From UBA2197 sp034370465 (GTDB lineage Bacteria > Desulfobacterota > Desulfuromonadia > Desulfuromonadales > UBA2197): 8,601 bases of DNA. This document shows, in pieces, positions 7,487-8,601 of this stretch (position 1 is its first letter; every line of letters begins with the position of its first letter). The stretch spans positions 1-8,601 of the forward strand of contig JAXMLA010000053.1 in the NCBI GenBank assembly GCA_034370465.1. The letters run 5' to 3'. A program made the translations under genes and the position numbers. The notes under the pieces were generated by a model. The model ran no database searches and was not told where the DNA came from. It worked only from the letters and a program-made list of their open reading frames with translations.

Positions 7487-7768
7487 TTAAAGCTGGCGAC
7501 TCTCTTTCGTGTGCCAAAGGCGCAAGATGAAAATGGTCGAGGTCTGTATCTCATAGCGGAGTTCATAGTGCCCGACGATAATGCGCCGAACCTCGCGCGG
7601 GTCGAATTCTTCGAGCTTTTCGCCAAGGCGGGGATATTCGATGAGTTTATGGGGGGCCATGGTCAGGGATTGCACGGTGCCGGCCGCTGCCTGCTTGTTG
7701 ACCAAGGCTAAAAAGTCGTACAAACGGGCCAGGTCAGAGAGTGCCTTGTTGGTCCATTTGATCTCCAT
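7487..7768 (-). CDS. ParE/RelE-family toxin of a type II toxin-antitoxin pair
   Basis: 93 residues from the ATG at 7768. It begins EIKWTNKALSDLARLYDFL and carries the late beta-strand pattern RRIIVGHYELRYEI (R61-I74) and IFILRLWHTKE (I79-E89), typical of ParE/RelE-superfamily toxins. The family includes gyrase poisons (ParE) and ribosome-dependent mRNA interferases (RelE). Similarity is closer to ParE-like proteins, but the target cannot be assigned. The ATG overlaps the antitoxin stop by one base (TGATG), so translation is coupled and no separate Shine-Dalgarno sequence is seen. A GTG at 7771-7769 would add one residue and is an alternative start. The gene is intact, and the unknown 173-residue gene starts 58 nt downstream. 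Confidence 0.88.
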   Translation of the reverse strand: MEIKWTNKALSDLARLYDFLALVNKQAAAGTVQSLTMAPHKLIEYPRLGEKLEEFDPREVRRIIVGHYELRYEIQTSTIFILRLWHTKESRQL

Positions 7769-8028
7769 CACCGTGGAACCGGCAGCGGGTTGTCGCTATT
7801 CAGACTCTCCGCCCAGGCACGGACAGCTTGATGATCAACGACTTGATTGGCGTCAACCTCAGCCAGGGCTTCAAGGGTCATTCGGCGATATTCTTCTTCC
7901 TGCTCGATCCAGGCCGACAGGGCCTGTTTGACAATCCAGCCACGGGAACGTTCGAGGCGGGCGGCGATCTCGTCAACTTTTTCAATCATCGGTAGCGGCA
8001 CATGGGCCGTAAGCACTTTTGTCGACAT
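7768..8028 (-). CDS. Ribbon-helix-helix antitoxin (CopG/ParD type)
   Basis: 86 residues. The N-terminus gives a ribbon-helix-helix DNA-binding domain: a beta-strand at about residues 4-11 (KVLTAHVP), helix 1 at about 13-25 and helix 2 at about 29-46 (GWIVKQALSAWIEQEEEY). The acidic, flexible C-terminal half (about 50-86) would wrap the toxin. Such proteins dimerise, neutralise the cognate toxin and repress their own promoter. It precedes and overlaps the toxin gene, the usual antitoxin-first order. Upstream is a near-ideal Shine-Dalgarno sequence, a consensus -10 box and inverted repeats, which fit high, autoregulated expression. Confidence 0.9.
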   Translation of the reverse strand: MSTKVLTAHVPLPMIEKVDEIAARLERSRGWIVKQALSAWIEQEEEYRRMTLEALAEVDANQVVDHQAVRAWAESLNSDNPLPVPR

Positions 8029-8031
8029 GGT

Positions 8032-8040
8032 TCACCTCCT
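8032..8040 (-). promoter_or_regulatory. Very strong Shine-Dalgarno sequence of the antitoxin gene
   Basis: On the minus strand AGGAGGTGA, a full match to the 16S anti-Shine-Dalgarno sequence, sits 3 nt before the ATG at 8028 (6 nt counted from AGGAGG). The toxin lacks its own site, so this signal favours antitoxin excess. Confidence 0.85.
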
Positions 8041-8051
8041 GATTATTTTTG

Positions 8052-8096
8052 AATCATAGTGATTATATCTGTAACGGTCAAGAAGTGTTGTTACAG
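8052..8096 (-). promoter_or_regulatory. Toxin-antitoxin promoter with candidate operators
   Basis: On the minus strand a perfect TATAAT -10 box lies at 8067-8062. No good -35 box is visible; the best is AACACT at 8089-8084 with 16 nt spacing. Two inverted repeats flank and overlap it: AATCA-TAG-TGATT (8052-8064), which overlaps the -10 box, and CTGTAAC (8069-8075) facing GTTACAG (8090-8096) across 14 nt, which spans the -35 zone. GATTAT also occurs twice 20 nt apart (8041-8046 and 8061-8066). Ribbon-helix-helix antitoxins commonly bind such repeats over their own promoter; binding here is inferred. Confidence 0.55.
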
Positions 8097-8143
8097 TATC
8101 GCAACCTAAAGCCGCTCCCTTAGTTGTCCTACTGCGATAACTG

Positions 8144-8176
8144 TTTACACCAACCTCTGCACTTTGCTAGTATAAT
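8144..8176 (+). promoter_or_regulatory. Possible mutS promoter (consensus -10 box)
   Basis: TATAAT is perfect at 8171-8176. The best upstream hexamer is TTTACA at 8144-8149, but the 21-nt spacing is too long for a standard sigma70 promoter. The -10 box ends only 5 nt before the mutS ATG, so initiation there would give an almost leaderless transcript. No Shine-Dalgarno sequence is visible before the ATG. Confidence 0.3.
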
Positions 8177-8181
8177 CGTCC

Positions 8182-8601
8182 ATGTCTGAAACTCATTCCT
8201 CAACTCCCCCTCAGGTCAATCTGACCCCGATGATGCGCCAGTATCTGGAGATTAAATCCAGCTGCCCGGACGCCATCCTCTTCTTTCGCCTTGGCGATTT
8301 TCGATATTACTTTGACCTCGCGCAACAAGGGGTCGGTTGACGAAGTCCCACTCTGCGGCATCCCCTATCACAGCGTGCAACCCTATCTGGTCAAGCTCGT
8401 CGAAGCCGGCTACAAGGTCGCCATCTGCGAGCAGGTCGAAGATCCCAAGTCGGTGAAAGGGATCGTGCGCCGCGAGATCGTCCGCATCGTTACCCCCGGC
8501 CTCATGGCCGAGGCGGAACTGTTGCGGCCGAAGGAGAACAACTACCTCCTGGCGCTCGCCGCCGGCGAAGAGGGGCGCTGGGGGATTGCCCTCCTCGACC
8601 T
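8182..8601 (+). pseudogene. mutS: mutS, frameshifted by an internal deletion; 3' end beyond window
   Basis: MutS recognises base mismatches and starts mismatch repair. Codons 1-40 from the ATG at 8182 give a normal N-terminus: LTPMMRQYLEIK, then DAILFFRLGDF ending at 8301. Family members continue with YE of the mismatch-binding Phe-x-Glu motif and about 13 more residues before (L)DITLTSRNKG. Here that block is missing: the original frame runs into TGA at 8338-8340 after 52 residues, while DITLTSRNKGSVDEVPLCG resumes from 8303 in the +1-shifted frame. That frame stays open to the window end with clear MutS sequence (GIPYHSVQPYLVKLVEAGYK, then AICEQVEDPKSVKG and RIVTPG). About 44 nt are missing compared with the family. 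Either the gene is truly inactivated or the sequence is faulty here. The gene is cut by the window edge, so the ATPase domain is not visible. Confidence 0.88.

Noticed and set aside
6043..7530. Two + strand open frames (6043-6459 and 6922-7530) opposite the transporter and the unknown gene
   Set aside because: The minus-strand genes have family motifs or a good Shine-Dalgarno sequence and tight operon spacing; the + strand frames have neither.
8293..8340. Programmed ribosomal frameshift in mutS
   Set aside because: No slippery heptamer stands out, and conserved residues are missing rather than only out of frame, so slippage could not restore the protein.

Overview
The window looks like chromosomal DNA from a Deltaproteobacterium of the Desulfuromonadales type (Geobacter, Desulfuromonas or Pelobacter relatives). 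This is an inference from overall protein character and GC-rich codon use; there is no rRNA or other taxonomic marker. No phage, insertion sequence, CRISPR array, tRNA or rRNA is visible.

Layout. Positions 1-157 are an AT-rich leader with no gene. A complete single-chain pyruvate carboxylase (158-3610, +) follows and ends at a hairpin terminator. A three-gene run on the same strand then encodes an isochorismatase-family hydrolase (3706-4269), a YfcE-type metallophosphoesterase (4281-4775) and a 6-phosphofructokinase (4801-5895). It is closed by a strong stem-loop terminator (5940-5971). On the minus strand, reading leftward from 8028 to 5971, lie a ribbon-helix-helix antitoxin, a ParE/RelE-type toxin, a cysteine-rich protein of unknown function and a cation diffusion facilitator. 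The two runs converge on the 5940-5971 terminator. A divergent intergenic region (8029-8181) separates the toxin-antitoxin pair from mutS, which enters at 8182 on the + strand and runs off the window.

Function. Pyruvate carboxylase (anaplerotic oxaloacetate) and phosphofructokinase sit on the two sides of pyruvate in central carbon metabolism, but they are probably separate transcription units. The toxin-antitoxin pair has an ideal Shine-Dalgarno sequence and a promoter overlapped by inverted repeats, as expected for autorepression. The metal transporter carries a YiiP/FieF-like Asp-Asp/His-Asp site and follows the unknown protein by 3 nt, so those two are probably co-translated.

Most notable observation. 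mutS is broken in this sequence. Its first 40 codons read normally to the Phe of the mismatch-binding Phe-x-Glu motif, about 44 nt expected in the family are missing, and the reading frame shifts into a stop at 8338. The rest of the conserved N-terminal domain continues in another frame to the window end. This is either a real mutator lesion or an assembly or sequencing fault. I found no convincing undescribed multi-gene system; the nearest candidate is the toxin-antitoxin / unknown protein / metal transporter run.
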